DNA from: a virus
Strand: one strand, 5' to 3'
Length of the DNA: 64,000 nucleotides
Virus record (IMG/VR): IMGVR_UViG_3300027861_000021
Span: 1-64,000 of that record
A program made the translations under genes and the position numbers. The notes below the pieces were generated by a model. It searched no databases and was not told the DNA's origin. It was given only the letters and a program-made list of their open reading frames with translations. The first letter of the stretch is position 1, and each line of letters starts with the position of its first letter. Positions 1-6,063 of the stretch are shown one piece after another.

Positions 1-135
1 CACCACTCAAGTCAGCACCACTCAAGTCAACATCTCTCAAGTTAGCATCTCCCAAGTTAGCACCACTCAAGTCAGCATCTCCCAAGTTAGCACCTCTCAA
101 GTAAGCACCCCCCAAGTAAGCACCTCTCAAGGTAT
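1..135. repeat. 15-bp degenerate tandem repeat coding for pentapeptides
   Basis: Units of the form (c/t)aagt(c/t)agca(c/t)c(t)c repeat every 15 bases without spacers. They are the DNA face of the pentapeptide repeats on the minus strand and the same family as the array at 61338-61772. Confidence 0.8.
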
Positions 136-181
136 CAATCTCAAGAAGTACCTCACCTGTAATCTTGTGTAGTATCTTCAT
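1..181 (-). CDS. Pentapeptide-repeat protein, C-terminus beyond window edge
   Basis: Starts at the ATG read from 181 and runs off base 1. The N-terminus ([18 protein letters not shown]) is followed by A(D/N/Y)LxG-type pentapeptides, which build a right-handed quadrilateral beta-helix. Its first 51 bases are identical to those of the complete paralogue at 61118-61819, so this is a duplicated gene. The start overlaps the upstream stop (ATGA). Some members of this fold mimic DNA and bind gyrase (Qnr, MfpA); that role here is only an inference. Confidence 0.85.
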   Translation of the reverse strand, partial: MKILHKITGEVLLEIDTLRGAYLGGAYLRGANLGDADLSGANLGDANLRDVDLSGADLSG

Positions 182-405
182 ACTTCACCTACCTTCTTTG
201 TTGTGTAGTAGTTGTATTTCTTCATATACTTTAGTAACTTCTTTTCTGACATCATACCATCACCAACTATCATGTAACTGGTAGTATTCATAAGACCGTA
301 ATAACGGTCCCAAGAAACCACCGTTAGGCTATAGGTGAAGCCATAGAACTTGTTCTCCCTAAACACCTCCTGTCCGTGTGTTACCTTAGTTGTTAATGTT
401 GCCAT
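178..405 (-). CDS. Small protein of unknown function (75 aa)
   Basis: An AGGAGG ribosome-binding site lies 8 bases before the ATG and the stop overlaps the next gene's start as ATGA, so it is a real member of the leftward operon. The protein is rich in Tyr and Lys with a lysine-rich C-terminus, and has no signal peptide or membrane segment. I do not recognise its family. Confidence 0.7.
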   Translation of the reverse strand: MATLTTKVTHGQEVFRENKFYGFTYSLTVVSWDRYYGLMNTTSYMIVGDGMMSEKKLLKYMKKYNYYTTKKVGEV

Positions 406-649
406 TGTCTAAACCTCCTAGTTGAAGTGCTGCAATGCACTTGTGTTGGGCTGGCGTCCATTGTGAGTAAGGAACAACACGTCCCTCCTTTAAGACTTCA
501 CAGATTTCTAGTATCCTGTCAAGTGTACTGTAGGTATTAATCTCGGCATCCGCTTTGTGTTTAGTGGATGCTGTACTCTCTGTTTTGATCGTCGGACTCA
601 GTGGGCCACACCCACTCAATATCAGTCCAGTCAGTAGGATTACTTTCAT
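386..649 (-). CDS. Small lipoprotein (87 aa)
   Basis: The chosen start (MKVILLTGL) lies 6 bases after GGAGA; the upstream in-frame ATG abuts that site and is less likely. Residues 1-14 form a signal peptide ending in a LSGC lipobox, predicting a lipidated envelope protein. The remaining ~73 residues are polar. About 89 bases overlap a second frame (561-704), an arrangement like nested Rz/Rz1 spanins, but the outer frame has no membrane segment, so a spanin role is unproven. Confidence 0.65.
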   Translation of the reverse strand: MKVILLTGLILSGCGPLSPTIKTESTASTKHKADAEINTYSTLDRILEICEVLKEGRVVPYSQWTPAQHKCIAALQLGGLDNGNINN

Positions 650-704
650 GCTCATTCTCCAATCGTTCAAGGATTATTTGTAGTATTGCCGGATTAAATG
701 TCAT
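561..704 (-). CDS. Micro-protein overlapping the lipoprotein gene (47 aa)
   Basis: A strong AGGAG lies 6 bases before the ATG at 704. The frame (MTFNPAILQIILERLENE...) ends in TAA at 561, inside the lipoprotein gene but in another frame. It is an acidic, Trp-rich protein with no recognised domain. The upstream 44-aa gene ends inside its start region, a coupled arrangement that supports translation. Confidence 0.5.
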   Translation of the reverse strand: MTFNPAILQIILERLENEHESNPTDWTDIEWVWPTESDDQNREYSIH

Positions 705-828
705 TTTCACTCCTACGTTGTTCTAGTTGTATTTCAACCCTAGTTAGCTCATCATAAAGTCTCTCTTTATATCTTTCTAGCTCTAAGGCTGTCATTCTTA
801 TGATCTTATCTCTAGGAAGGTGGTTCAT
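694..828 (-). CDS. Charged helical micro-protein (44 aa)
   Basis: Begins MNHLPRDKIIRMTALELERY at the ATG at 828, which overlaps the stop of the 825-1061 gene as ATGA; a GGGAG lies just upstream. It is very rich in Glu and Arg, likely one long helix. Its stop overlaps the start of the 561-704 gene. Function unknown. Confidence 0.55.
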   Translation of the reverse strand: MNHLPRDKIIRMTALELERYKERLYDELTRVEIQLEQRRSENDI

Positions 829-1061
829 AGTATCTCCCTCTCCATCTTGCTTACGTGGGCTGCTACTTCTCTCCAGAATGCAGCACCTTGGCGAGTCTTA
901 CTCCAACGACACATACCCCAAATAACATCGGAAGGTTTACTGAAGATAGCGTAAAGGTCTGTAAGATCAGGACCATATTCCCCATCGCGCACTGACTCTA
1001 ACATTGCTAGAGGTACAGCGTTCGGCAAACAGTACTCCATTGCTGCTTTGTTTACTATCAT
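825..1061 (-). CDS. Small protein of unknown function (78 aa)
   Basis: GGAG lies 7 bases before the ATG at 1061. The 78-residue product is soluble with three Trp and two Cys. It is translationally coupled downstream to the 44-aa gene (ATGA). No family recognised; its position in a run of tiny leftward genes suggests an accessory or takeover role. Confidence 0.6.
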   Translation of the reverse strand: MIVNKAAMEYCLPNAVPLAMLESVRDGEYGPDLTDLYAIFSKPSDVIWGMCRWSKTRQGAAFWREVAAHVSKMEREIL

Positions 1062-1064
1062 AGT

Positions 1065-1169
1065 TTAACTCCAGTTCATTAGCACCCATGTTAGGCTGCC
1101 TAGTATTGTTGTTGTTACACCTGCTGCAAACAGGCTATACATTAGTGTCTCGAAAATTGTTGGTTGCAT
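1065..1169 (-). CDS. Single-pass membrane micro-protein (34 aa)
   Basis: MQPTIFETLMYSLFAAGV begins at an ATG that shares its A with the preceding stop (TAATG). Residues ~8-31 form one hydrophobic segment. Such peptides in phages can be holin-like or modulate membrane processes, but nothing here identifies the function. Confidence 0.5.
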   Translation of the reverse strand: MQPTIFETLMYSLFAAGVTTTILGSLTWVLMNWS

Positions 1170-1414
1170 TAGTTACTCACTTTCTTGGTAGTATTCCAAT
1201 TAGCTGCTTTAATTAATCTAGTCGCTTTTCGCCGAGTACCTTCATTGGCCCTAGACTTCTTAATTGCGTTACGTTGTTGGGTTTTACACATGTGCTTCTT
1301 TTTATGTTGTGCGTCCAGTAGCTTGCGTCGCTTCTTTGGCTCGCAGTACTCCACACTGAAGTTACTTACATCTGTGTTAGGCTTACGTTGATTACTTGGG
1401 CAAATTCCGCTCAT
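1169..1414 (-). CDS. Highly basic small protein (81 aa)
   Basis: About a third of the residues are Lys or Arg, including KKRRKLL and a KKKH patch, with four Cys spread through the chain, suggesting nucleic-acid binding. GAGG lies 9 bases before the ATG. Stop and next start overlap as TAATG. No domain recognised. Confidence 0.6.
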   Translation of the reverse strand: MSGICPSNQRKPNTDVSNFSVEYCEPKKRRKLLDAQHKKKHMCKTQQRNAIKKSRANEGTRRKATRLIKAANWNTTKKVSN

Positions 1415-1415
1415 G

Positions 1416-1577
1416 TTATACTACCTCGACTTGTCTAAGGGTTACTGCATATGGCGTAGGACTTCCGACTACTTGAAAATGGTAGCCGCTTCCGCATTCA
1501 ATTTCGATGATTTCGTTTGCTACTGGGATTCGACCCAGTGCACATTCTACATAGTCTAATTCAACTGTTGTTAACAT
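1416..1577 (-). CDS. Small acidic protein (53 aa)
   Basis: The start chosen (MLTTVELDYVECALG) has AAAGGAG 7 bases upstream; a longer TTG-initiated reading to 1601 would run through that site and is rejected. The protein looks beta-rich with two Cys. It is the first gene of the leftward small-gene operon, next to the large noncoding region. Function unknown. Confidence 0.6.
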   Translation of the reverse strand: MLTTVELDYVECALGRIPVANEIIEIECGSGYHFQVVGSPTPYAVTLRQVEVV

Positions 1578-1594
1578 TACTTGACTCCTTTGTT

Positions 1595-2590
1595 GGTTCA
1601 ACTAAAGACAGTTGTGGCTGTCCTTAATTCAACCGCAATAATTTCACCGAGTTATCAATTCAGTTACTATTATTGCAGCGGAGTTATGCCAGAAGCTTTG
1701 ATTTAAATGGTTGTACTTCCAAAACCATTAGGACTCATTTTAATTGCGTTTGATCCTAGTACAATAGTCTATTAAAAAATCGGATAGACTGTCCGTTAAT
1801 TTACGTTCAATTTGGAGAAAGGACTCGCACTAAAGCAGTCTATTCTTACACTACAGGGACTTTCAATCCTGATAATTGTGCTATAACTTCCCTAGTCACC
1901 CGCAACTCAATCGGGGCTCAAGTATCGGCCAGTTAAAAAGATTTAGGCCGCAAAGATTCTGATAAAAATGGGAGAGCTTTGATCCCACGCACCGATTACG
2001 TTCGGTCGTTGACGTGCCATACTAGTACAATTAGATAGGTGGTACTATTCTATTAAAACGCTCTAAGTTTATACTGGCTTCGTTGCTCCAGTTCTGCCTT
2101 AATACTATTTTACTTATCGGTACTTGTCAAGAAAACTTTAGAACTATTTTACAAGTCACCGTTATTATTAATGTAATACTTATTCAGTGAAGAGTTTCAC
2201 CTATTCTACTAAGTTAGAGTAACTCAGGAGACACTAATAGTATTGCAGAACCTGTGCCAAACTAAGTACCAACAATATCAAAGGCTTATAAATAGTTGGC
2301 ATGGCTAAGGATTAGACACCCCCAAAAATATAACCTACTGAAATCAGGTGAAATCGGGCGAGTAACTCCATGAAATTGTTGGAGGTGTATTCAAAACGTT
2401 CAATGACCAATGCTTAGACACTCACAAGAGGCGGCAGGGTCAACCTATTGATATTATTGAAGATATCGGGCGATTGAAGGCAGTAAAGGAGAGTAAGCTA
2501 GCGGAATTGTTGATGATTGTTATGATAATCTCAGCAATCTAACAGGAGAGCCGTTTCCCCATATAAGGAAGTGATCGCTTCGATTATCAG
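1595..2590. ncRNA. Candidate large structured non-coding RNA
   Basis: No credible ORF exists in about 1 kb, but at least fifteen inverted repeats follow one another: 1607-1622, 1635-1676 (8 bp), 1706-1729 (7 bp), 1764-1792 (9 bp), 1821-1840, 1855-1893, 1926-1950, 1968-1987, 1991-2006, 2023-2047, 2073-2092, 2118-2161 (10 bp with one bulge), 2187-2200, 2255-2301 (9 bp with one bulge) and 2365-2384. Several stems extend by pairs that are G-U only if the plus strand is the RNA (1765/1791, 2253/2303, 2254/2302), favouring plus; a promoter-like site at 2102-2130 favours minus. Size and density recall the ornate phage RNAs GOLLD and ROOL, but I cannot match it to either. A leader, or folded origin DNA, is the alternative. 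Confidence 0.5.
2102..2130 (-). promoter_or_regulatory. Possible leftward sigma70 promoter
   Basis: Reading leftward: TTGACA (2130-2125), 17-nt spacer, TAGTAT (2107-2102). The -10 matches 4 of 6 and lacks the TGC extension of the six main promoters. It would produce a ~500-nt leader before the gene at 1577. It lies partly in the 2118-2161 stem, so it may be fortuitous. Confidence 0.35.
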
Positions 2591-2601
2591 GCTGGCAGCA
2601 T

Positions 2602-2692
2602 TTACGTAAGCCCGTAAGCACATACGTAAGTACATAAGTAAGTTAGTATCATTACCCATACTTCCACACACACATACGTACACAAATACGTA
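2602..2692. repeat. Cluster of TACGTA palindromes and CGTAAG direct repeats
   Basis: TACGTA occurs at 2603, 2623, 2675 and 2687, the first as TTACGTAA; CGTAAG recurs three times between 2604 and 2630. The cluster sits in gene-free DNA between divergent transcription units, as iterons of an origin or operators would. No function is shown by sequence alone. Confidence 0.45.
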
Positions 2693-2713
2693 TTGCCATA
2701 TGTACGGCTTTAA

Positions 2714-2736
2714 GGGATTTGGGGAGTGGGTTTGGG
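2714..2736 (+). other. G-quadruplex motif
   Basis: Four G runs (2714-2716, 2721-2724, 2728-2730, 2734-2736) separated by loops of 4, 3 and 3 bases fit the canonical G3+N1-7 pattern in an otherwise AT-rich genome. It lies just downstream of the TACGTA cluster in noncoding DNA. Confidence 0.6.
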
Positions 2737-2798
2737 AATTGCAGGTGAATGAGATTAACTTCTGCACATTTTTTTGCCCCGCTAGTTTGAGAATGGGT

Positions 2799-2879
2799 GT
2801 GAAAGGCACGAGTGAGGACCAGCCGCTTCAAATGTACACCGAACGAAGGGCTTTCACCTAGAAGAAGTAGACACTCGCC
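2799..2879. other. Interleaved inverted repeats (possible pseudoknot)
   Basis: GTGAAAG (2799-2805) can pair with CTTTCAC (2851-2857), while CGAGTG (2809-2814) can pair with CACTCG (2872-2877). The second helix crosses the first, as in a pseudoknot. The rest of 2737-2990 holds nothing else I can identify. Confidence 0.3.
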
Positions 2880-2990
2880 CAGTTTTTCCACTTTATTTTA
2901 GCTAACCCCAGTAATTCCAACTACTTACACGTAACTCCACTTGCACAAACTCAGGTTTTTGATTTATTTGCTGTTTGGTGAAAATAAAGC

Positions 2991-3019
2991 TTGACATTTG
3001 CTTTAAAGTGTGCTATAAT
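2991..3019 (+). promoter_or_regulatory. Rightward sigma70 promoter, extended -10
   Basis: TTGACA (2991-2996), 17-nt spacer, TGC then TATAAT (3014-3019). Both hexamers are consensus. It is one of six near-identical promoters in the window and starts the rightward block at the antitoxin-like gene. Confidence 0.85.
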
Positions 3020-3078
3020 AGATATAGACCTACACGTTCTTGCTACAAAGCGTGTCTATAACCGCAAAAGGAGCGCAG

Positions 3079-3285
3079 ATGACAGTACTGAAACACTCAC
3101 ACAGCAAACAGCCTAAAAGCAGTATCTATATAACAGAATGGGACGTAGAGCCACTAGATGATGTGCTGAGAGAGGACCAACTTCTACGTTTATCCGACAG
3201 AGATTGGGAATTGGTTTCGAGCACTCTTGAATCTCCACCTGAACCAAATGAAGCACTTAAGAATTTGCTGAAGACGACTAAATGA
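3079..3285 (+). CDS. DUF1778/TacA-type antitoxin C-terminal domain, no DNA-binding domain
   Basis: The start has AAAGGAG 7 bases upstream (an in-frame ATG at 3040 lacks one). Residues 38-63 (LSDRDWE... PPEPNEALKNLL) match the hallmark C-terminal segment of DUF1778 antitoxins (TacA/AtaR), which wraps GNAT toxins that acetylate aminoacyl-tRNA. The ribbon-helix-helix domain normally before it is absent, and no GNAT toxin gene is adjacent. As first gene after a consensus promoter, it may be a decoy antitoxin that neutralises a host toxin (inference). Confidence 0.65.
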   Translation: MTVLKHSHSKQPKSSIYITEWDVEPLDDVLREDQLLRLSDRDWELVSSTLESPPEPNEALKNLLKTTK

Positions 3286-3524
3286 GAAGTATATGGCGAA
3301 CAAGCGGAGGCAGGGTCTTAATTGAGCTACTGTACGGAACTGAGGGTATTACTCGCCAGAATTTGACGGTAACCTTCGACAGAGTGCAACTTTGCCGCAG
3401 ATTAAACATTAGAAGGGCCAGATGGGATGAAACTCTCGGCTGGCTATCCGATCAAGGACTAATATATTGGGAGAGCGGGAATACTGCTATTCTTAAGGAG
3501 ATTAAAAGTAATGGCAAAAAGTAA
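3282..3524 (+). CDS. Small winged-helix-like protein (80 aa)
   Basis: Coupled to the antitoxin-like gene by ATGA. The pattern of an arginine-rich helix (QLCRRLNIRRARWDETLGWL) followed by a short hairpin (GLIYWESGNTAIL) resembles a winged-helix DNA-binding fold. A regulator of the adjacent promoter, or small-terminase-like DNA recognition, are both possible; neither is shown. Confidence 0.5.
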   Translation: MRSIWRTSGGRVLIELLYGTEGITRQNLTVTFDRVQLCRRLNIRRARWDETLGWLSDQGLIYWESGNTAILKEIKSNGKK

Positions 3525-3717
3525 ACCGCTAAAAGGTAAATATGAGACTACAGACGGTAGTAAGAAGAAACCGGAGATGAAGGACGACTTGTTTGACGCA
3601 ATGTTCGGAAACAAAGACATTGCCGACAAAAAGAAGAAAGCAGAGAAAGACATAGATAAGAAGAGAAAAAAATTAAAAGAAAAGGTAAAGAAGCCTAAGA
3701 AAAAGGAAAAGAAATAA
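3511..3717 (+). CDS. Lysine-rich protein (68 aa)
   Basis: More than 40% lysine, with KKK and KKEKK runs and an acidic patch around DDLFDAMFG. AGGAG lies ~10 bases before the ATG. It overlaps the preceding gene by 14 bases and the next by TAATG. Probably a DNA- or RNA-binding charged protein; several such basic small proteins occur in this rightward operon. Confidence 0.6.
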   Translation: MAKSKPLKGKYETTDGSKKKPEMKDDLFDAMFGNKDIADKKKKAEKDIDKKRKKLKEKVKKPKKKEKK

Positions 3718-3890
3718 TGGCTTATGATAAAGACAACAAAGGTAGCTCTGATGCTGCTCGTAAGATAAGTAAGCGATTTAAGCGTAAGAAAAAAAAGGAA
3801 GATGACGAACCTAGCTGGCTTGACAACTTGAAAGAGTCAATGAGTAAAGGTGGTGCACGAGAACGGTACAACAAGAAGAAGAAAAAGTAG
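3717..3890 (+). CDS. Lysine-rich small protein (57 aa)
   Basis: MAYDKDNKGSSDAARKISKR begins at an ATG sharing its A with the preceding stop. Basic clusters at both ends flank an acidic/Trp centre (DDEPSWLDNL). It resembles its neighbour in composition. The following 111 bases are noncoding and hold a CACCC/GGGTG hairpin (3945-3962) before the next gene's GGAGGAG site. Confidence 0.55.
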   Translation: MAYDKDNKGSSDAARKISKRFKRKKKKEDDEPSWLDNLKESMSKGGARERYNKKKKK

Positions 3891-4001
3891 CCCGGTCCTC
3901 GGATCGAGCATTCCTCCGCCGACTGAGTGTGTTCGCATAAAGTCCACCCCTGAGTACGGGTGTGAAAAACTTCTCACCAAACACCTTGGAGGAGCATAAA
4001 A

Positions 4002-4442
4002 GTGAATAGAACAGATCAAGATAATATAACAAGTCTAATGAGTCAGGTATACACGCCCAGCGTCCCTGAGAAGAAGCTGAAAGCACGTTTCTGGTCTAGC
4101 TGGACTGACGGGCCTTCTAAGGGTGATCCAACAGCAGAAGACGCTGTACGCATCGTTGGCAAGCCAGAGAAGTTTTCAAATCCTGCATTTGTTGACTGGT
4201 TTCTGAACACCCGTGAAATGGTGGAAACCCTTCACTTTGCACAAAGTCTAGTAATGGACATGCTTGTTGAGGGAATACAAGACCCTGAACTCCGGTTTAG
4301 TGACAAGCTAAAAGCGGCGGCAATGGTTTGGGACATGACAAAAACACATGCTCCAAAAGCAGAAGTTGTGTACGCAGATGCGGAACTCGCCCAACTTTCA
4401 GATGATGAACTAGAAAAGAAGATCAAGAAGCTGGAGAAGTAG
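4002..4442 (+). CDS. Possible terminase small subunit (146 aa)
   Basis: GTG start with GGAGGAG 7 bases upstream. The protein is helical, with a C-terminal charged helix (LSDDELEKKIKKLEK) of the kind seen at the end of many small terminase subunits, and central helices that could form an oligomer core. It lies upstream of terL in the same operon, but several genes away, and has no unmistakable motif, so this is a guess from size, fold and position. Confidence 0.35.
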   Translation: MNRTDQDNITSLMSQVYTPSVPEKKLKARFWSSWTDGPSKGDPTAEDAVRIVGKPEKFSNPAFVDWFLNTREMVETLHFAQSLVMDMLVEGIQDPELRFSDKLKAAAMVWDMTKTHAPKAEVVYADAELAQLSDDELEKKIKKLEK

Positions 4443-4445
4443 GCA

Positions 4446-4763
4446 GTGGAAAAGAAACAATTTGTAACTGTAATGGGTGTGGCTTTTGAGGTCAAATTTA
4501 AAGAAAAGCTGACAGAGGATGGTGATGAATGTTACGGACTCACAGACGGTGCTGCACGTACAATTGAAATTAGTACCGCACTAAATAAAACAGAAGATAT
4601 GAAAGCCAGCACACTAGTCCACGAGTATTGCCACGCTGTACTCTACGTAACAGGACAGAGTGAGACTCTCACAACAGAACAAGAAGAAGGACTGGTAATT
4701 GCATTTGAACATGCACTAGTCCAAAGTGGATTTGTACTTGAACTAGAGGAGGATGAAGAATGA
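4446..4763 (+). CDS. Zinc metallopeptidase-like protein, HExxH
   Basis: GTG start 4 bases after the preceding stop. The motif HEYCH at residues 59-63 plus a downstream Glu (E81) in a helical segment (EQEEGLVIAFEHAL) matches the zinc site of small ImmA/IrrE- or SprT-like gluzincins. At 105 aa it is a minimal catalytic domain with an acidic tail. ImmA-type proteases cleave phage repressors; in a late structural operon it might instead process virion proteins. Substrate unknown. Confidence 0.6.
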   Translation: MEKKQFVTVMGVAFEVKFKEKLTEDGDECYGLTDGAARTIEISTALNKTEDMKASTLVHEYCHAVLYVTGQSETLTTEQEEGLVIAFEHALVQSGFVLELEEDEE

Positions 4764-4993
4764 GCGTTAGAACAGGTGGTTCAATGTCATTTGTTGCAGG
4801 GCTAATGGCACCTCGTAAATTTGATTTAATTCTAACAGAATACACCACTACATTCATAACTAATTATGGGTACTTTAGTGTGGCTCCAGACGGTACAGAG
4901 GTCTTTCAGAGTAGAACAGAAATAACAAAAGACTCCTCTGGTAGAGAAATTAGAATACAACTTTTTACAACACAAGACGGGATATTTAGCTAA
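4760..4993 (+). CDS. Small protein of unknown function (77 aa)
   Basis: Coupled to the metallopeptidase gene by ATGA and to the next by TAATG. The sequence looks beta-rich, with alternating hydrophobic residues and several Thr/Phe. No domain recognised; position suggests a minor structural protein. Confidence 0.55.
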   Translation: MSVRTGGSMSFVAGLMAPRKFDLILTEYTTTFITNYGYFSVAPDGTEVFQSRTEITKDSSGREIRIQLFTTQDGIFS

Positions 4994-5184
4994 TGGCGTT
5001 TCAATTTAATCCATTCACATCAAACCTAGACGCAACAGGTGGCGGTTGTATAGACCCTCACACTGAGGCCCTGTTCCAAGTAACTGTGGACATAGCAAAT
5101 GGGATTGACCTAGCTGCTACTTATATGGTAAATGATCTTGGAGAACTTTTAATTAACGATTCTGGACAACTCTTGGAGGAGTAG
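4993..5184 (+). CDS. Small protein, possible virion adaptor (63 aa)
   Basis: Begins MAFQFNPFTSNLDATG, an N-terminal pattern common in short phage proteins encoded beside fibre genes. A short internal repeat (LGELLIND / SGQLLEE) lies at the C-terminus. TAATG coupling at the start; a GGAGG near its end serves the next gene. Function unknown. Confidence 0.55.
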   Translation: MAFQFNPFTSNLDATGGGCIDPHTEALFQVTVDIANGIDLAATYMVNDLGELLINDSGQLLEE

Positions 5185-5187
5185 AAT

Positions 5188-6063
5188 ATGGCAACGCACA
5201 AAGAACAAACAGACACAGAAGGTCTCCACAGACCAAAAGATTTTGATGCTGCTAGTAATAATACAGCACTAATTAAAAATGGTTCTGGTACACTTGAGTA
5301 CCGTGACCTCACAACCCTTGGTGCAACAGGACCTTCCGGTCCTTCAGGAACTACTCTGTTAAGCGTTTCAGTATTAGATATAGATAACCCAGACCTATCA
5401 GCGCAAGGCGGCGTGTTAGGTGATTCCATAGTTGTTTATGAAGTAGTAGCTTTAGGTGAAAATAAATCAAGGCGATATGTTTTTGATACAGAAGTTATTA
5501 CTGCTGACGCTCCGAGAGTTGTCACAGGTGATTCTGGTACTTGGGTATTAGATGAGATTAGTACAGCTAGTACACTTCAATCTGCTTATGACAACAGTAC
5601 CGATCCTGAAATAACTACAGATGCAACTAATGGAGCAGTGACCTACAAACAAGGTTCAGGTGCTTCTGTTAATCTCTTAGAGTTTGAAGATAGCTCTGCT
5701 GTAGATAAGGGTCGTATTGCAACAGACGAGTGGAAGGTTAACACACAGGCTTACTCGTCAATGAATACCCTATCTGATGCAGCTACCATTGCAACAGATT
5801 GTTCGGCTGGTAACGTGCACGAAGTCACTCTAACTGACAACAGAGCACTAGGTGCACCTACCAACTTAAAAAATGGTGCTACATACATTTGGATAATTAC
5901 CCAAGATGGAACAGGTAGCAGAACGCTGTCTTATAATGCGGTGTTTAAGTTTCAGGGTGGTACAGCTCCAGTGCTTTCAACAGCAGGCAGCTCAGTAGAT
6001 ATATTAACCGGAGTATCAGACGGAACTAACGTCTATTGCTCACTAGCGGGAGACTTTCAATAA
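5188..6063 (+). CDS. Fibre-like structural protein with short collagen-like stretch
   Basis: 291 residues with a Gly-Xaa-Yaa stretch (GATGPSGPSG) near residue 47 and Thr/Ser/Ala-rich beta segments, as in head fibres or fibre bases. The segment STLQSAYDNSTDPEI near residue 130 is typical of phage fibre proteins. GGAGG precedes the ATG. It is coupled to the LamG protein gene, suggesting both decorate the same structure. Confidence 0.55.
   Translation: MATHKEQTDTEGLHRPKDFDAASNNTALIKNGSGTLEYRDLTTLGATGPSGPSGTTLLSVSVLDIDNPDLSAQGGVLGDSIVVYEVVALGENKSRRYVFDTEVITADAPRVVTGDSGTWVLDEISTASTLQSAYDNSTDPEITTDATNGAVTYKQGSGASVNLLEFEDSSAVDKGRIATDEWKVNTQAYSSMNTLSDAATIATDCSAGNVHEVTLTDNRALGAPTNLKNGATYIWIITQDGTGSRTLSYNAVFKFQGGTAPVLSTAGSSVDILTGVSDGTNVYCSLAGDFQ

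Noticed and set aside
1522-1539. Inverted repeat ACTGGG-ATTCGA-CCCAGT resembling a tRNA T arm
   Set aside because: Lies inside a coding gene, one base short of a T loop, and no acceptor or other arms can be built around it.
1577-1601. Upstream TTG extension of the gene ending at 1416
   Set aside because: The extension runs across the AAAGGAG site that serves the ATG at 1577.
1845-1880. Possible tRNA suggested by a TTCAATC loop-like sequence
   Set aside because: No 5-bp T stem around the loop and no acceptor pairing.
1876-1887. TGCTATAAC resembling the phage extended -10
   Set aside because: No -35 match at 16-18 bases upstream and the sixth base deviates.
2531-2891. Two overlapping leftward open frames in the noncoding region
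   Set aside because: Low-complexity Cys/Val/Tyr composition, no SD, and overlap in different phases with repeats; they look like chance frames.
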